From Streptomyces brasiliensis (GTDB lineage Bacteria; Actinomycetota; Actinomycetes; Streptomycetales; Streptomycetaceae): a stretch of 64,000 bases of DNA. Positions 63,724 to 64,000 of this stretch are shown here, piece by piece. The stretch covers positions 558,001 to 622,000 of the forward strand of contig NZ_BMQA01000001.1 of assembly GCF_014647875.1 (NCBI RefSeq), given 5' to 3'. The notes beneath the pieces were generated by a model. That model saw only the letters and a list, made by a program, of their open reading frames with translations, was not told the DNA's origin and did not search any database. Position 1 is the first letter of the stretch. Each line of letters starts with the position of its first letter. Position numbers and translations under genes: made by a program.

Positions 63724-64000
63724 CAGGCAGCCGGTACGAGGGAGAGGAAATGCTTCAGGTAGCGCGGGTTGACCCGGCGCATCGACAGCAGCACGTACAG
63801 GTCGGCGACGCCGAAGTCCGGGTCGTGCGCGGGCTCGCCGCAGACCCAGGCGCCCAGCCGCAGATAGCCGCGCAGCAGGGCGGGAAGCTCGGTGCGTCCG
63901 GCCGGCGCCTCGGCGTTGGGGATCCAGGGCAGCAGCGGCCGTACCCGGTACTCCTCGGGCGCCAGGTGCTTGTCCTTCACGCGCTCCCAGGTGCCGGTGG
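63723..64000 (-). CDS. olsB: GNAT-type N-acyltransferase, OlsB-like, C-terminal part (5' end outside window)
   Basis: 92 residues reach the right window edge: ERVKDKHLAPEEYRVRPLLP, LPALLRGYLRLGAWVCGEPA, DFGVADLYVLLSMRRVNPRY. These match the C-terminus of putative hemolysin/OlsB proteins, which acylate ornithine from acyl-ACP as the first step of ornithine-lipid synthesis. The start lies beyond the window. Coupled to the next gene by a one-base overlap. Confidence 0.8.
   Translation of the reverse strand, partial: TGTWERVKDKHLAPEEYRVRPLLPWIPNAEAPAGRTELPALLRGYLRLGAWVCGEPAHDPDFGVADLYVLLSMRRVNPRYLKHFLSLVPAA

Overview
The base composition (very high G+C in every gene, third codon positions almost always G or C) and gene content (ergothioneine operon, dodecin, PemK-like toxin, DUF5954 and DUF5990 relics, F420/LLM oxidoreductases, tandem cytochrome P450s, many TetR/MarR/IclR/LacI regulators) point to a Streptomyces or close relative. 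The mix of accessory catabolic genes, IS remnants and broken genes suggests a variable part of the chromosome. I see no rRNA, tRNA or CRISPR array.

Region 1 (1-12.4 kb): end of a catalase-peroxidase gene with a strong terminator, a frameshifted TetR gene, a MoxR ATPase/VWA pair, a PLP-dependent deaminase/desulfhydrase-like gene, a frameshifted alcohol dehydrogenase, a cupin, a secreted GH47 mannosidase with a ricin-type tail, then a decayed junction where a DUF5954 gene and the tail of a DHA2 multidrug transporter run into each other, and a pirin. Several breaks lie in short C or G runs, so some may be assembly errors.

Region 2 (12.4-22.4 kb): an apparent acquired island. An IS3 remnant sits directly after pirin and an IS110 remnant lies at the right end. 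Between them are a DrrAB-like ABC exporter, a small flavin-type oxidase, a single-module NRPS-like protein (adenylation, carrier, thioester reductase) and two tandem paralogous P450s with non-canonical I-helix motifs. This is a candidate biosynthetic cluster for a reduced amino-acid product. Two degenerate MarR genes follow; one base change appears to have removed both the stop of the first and the start of the second.

Region 3 (22.4-35.2 kb): TPR protein, peptide deformylase, flavoprotein disulfide reductase divergent from thioredoxin, aldehyde dehydrogenase with LacI regulator, a TetR gene plus FAD monooxygenase behind three evenly spaced palindromes, a TetR gene divergent from an FMN reductase with two palindromes between them, an F420/LLM oxidoreductase, a Zn alcohol dehydrogenase, an SDR with an altered active site and a hydrolase fragment.

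Region 4 (35.2-46.9 kb): a catabolic island. A ROK protein and a Dpp/Opp-type ABC importer form a tightly overlapping operon whose first permease is truncated and joined head to head to a truncated M81 peptidase gene. Next comes a compact operon of CaiB-type CoA-transferase, citryl-CoA lyase-like protein and LigB/LigA ring-cleavage dioxygenase, with an IclR regulator and a divergent amidohydrolase. Similar CGGACG/CGTCCG palindromes occur before the operon, before the IclR gene and before the amidohydrolase, which suggests one regulon. An amidase gene has lost its catalytic core.

Region 5 (46.7-64 kb): mostly conserved housekeeping-type genes: NfeD-like protein with flotillin, DUF5990, PemK-like toxin, a PARG-like protein, egtABCD, a lone sugar-binding lipoprotein, dodecin, a HAD phosphatase, a GH25 muramidase without signal peptide, an LLM oxidoreductase, a small antitoxin-like protein, a short UvrA paralogue and an olsB-olsA-like ornithine-lipid pair running off the right end.
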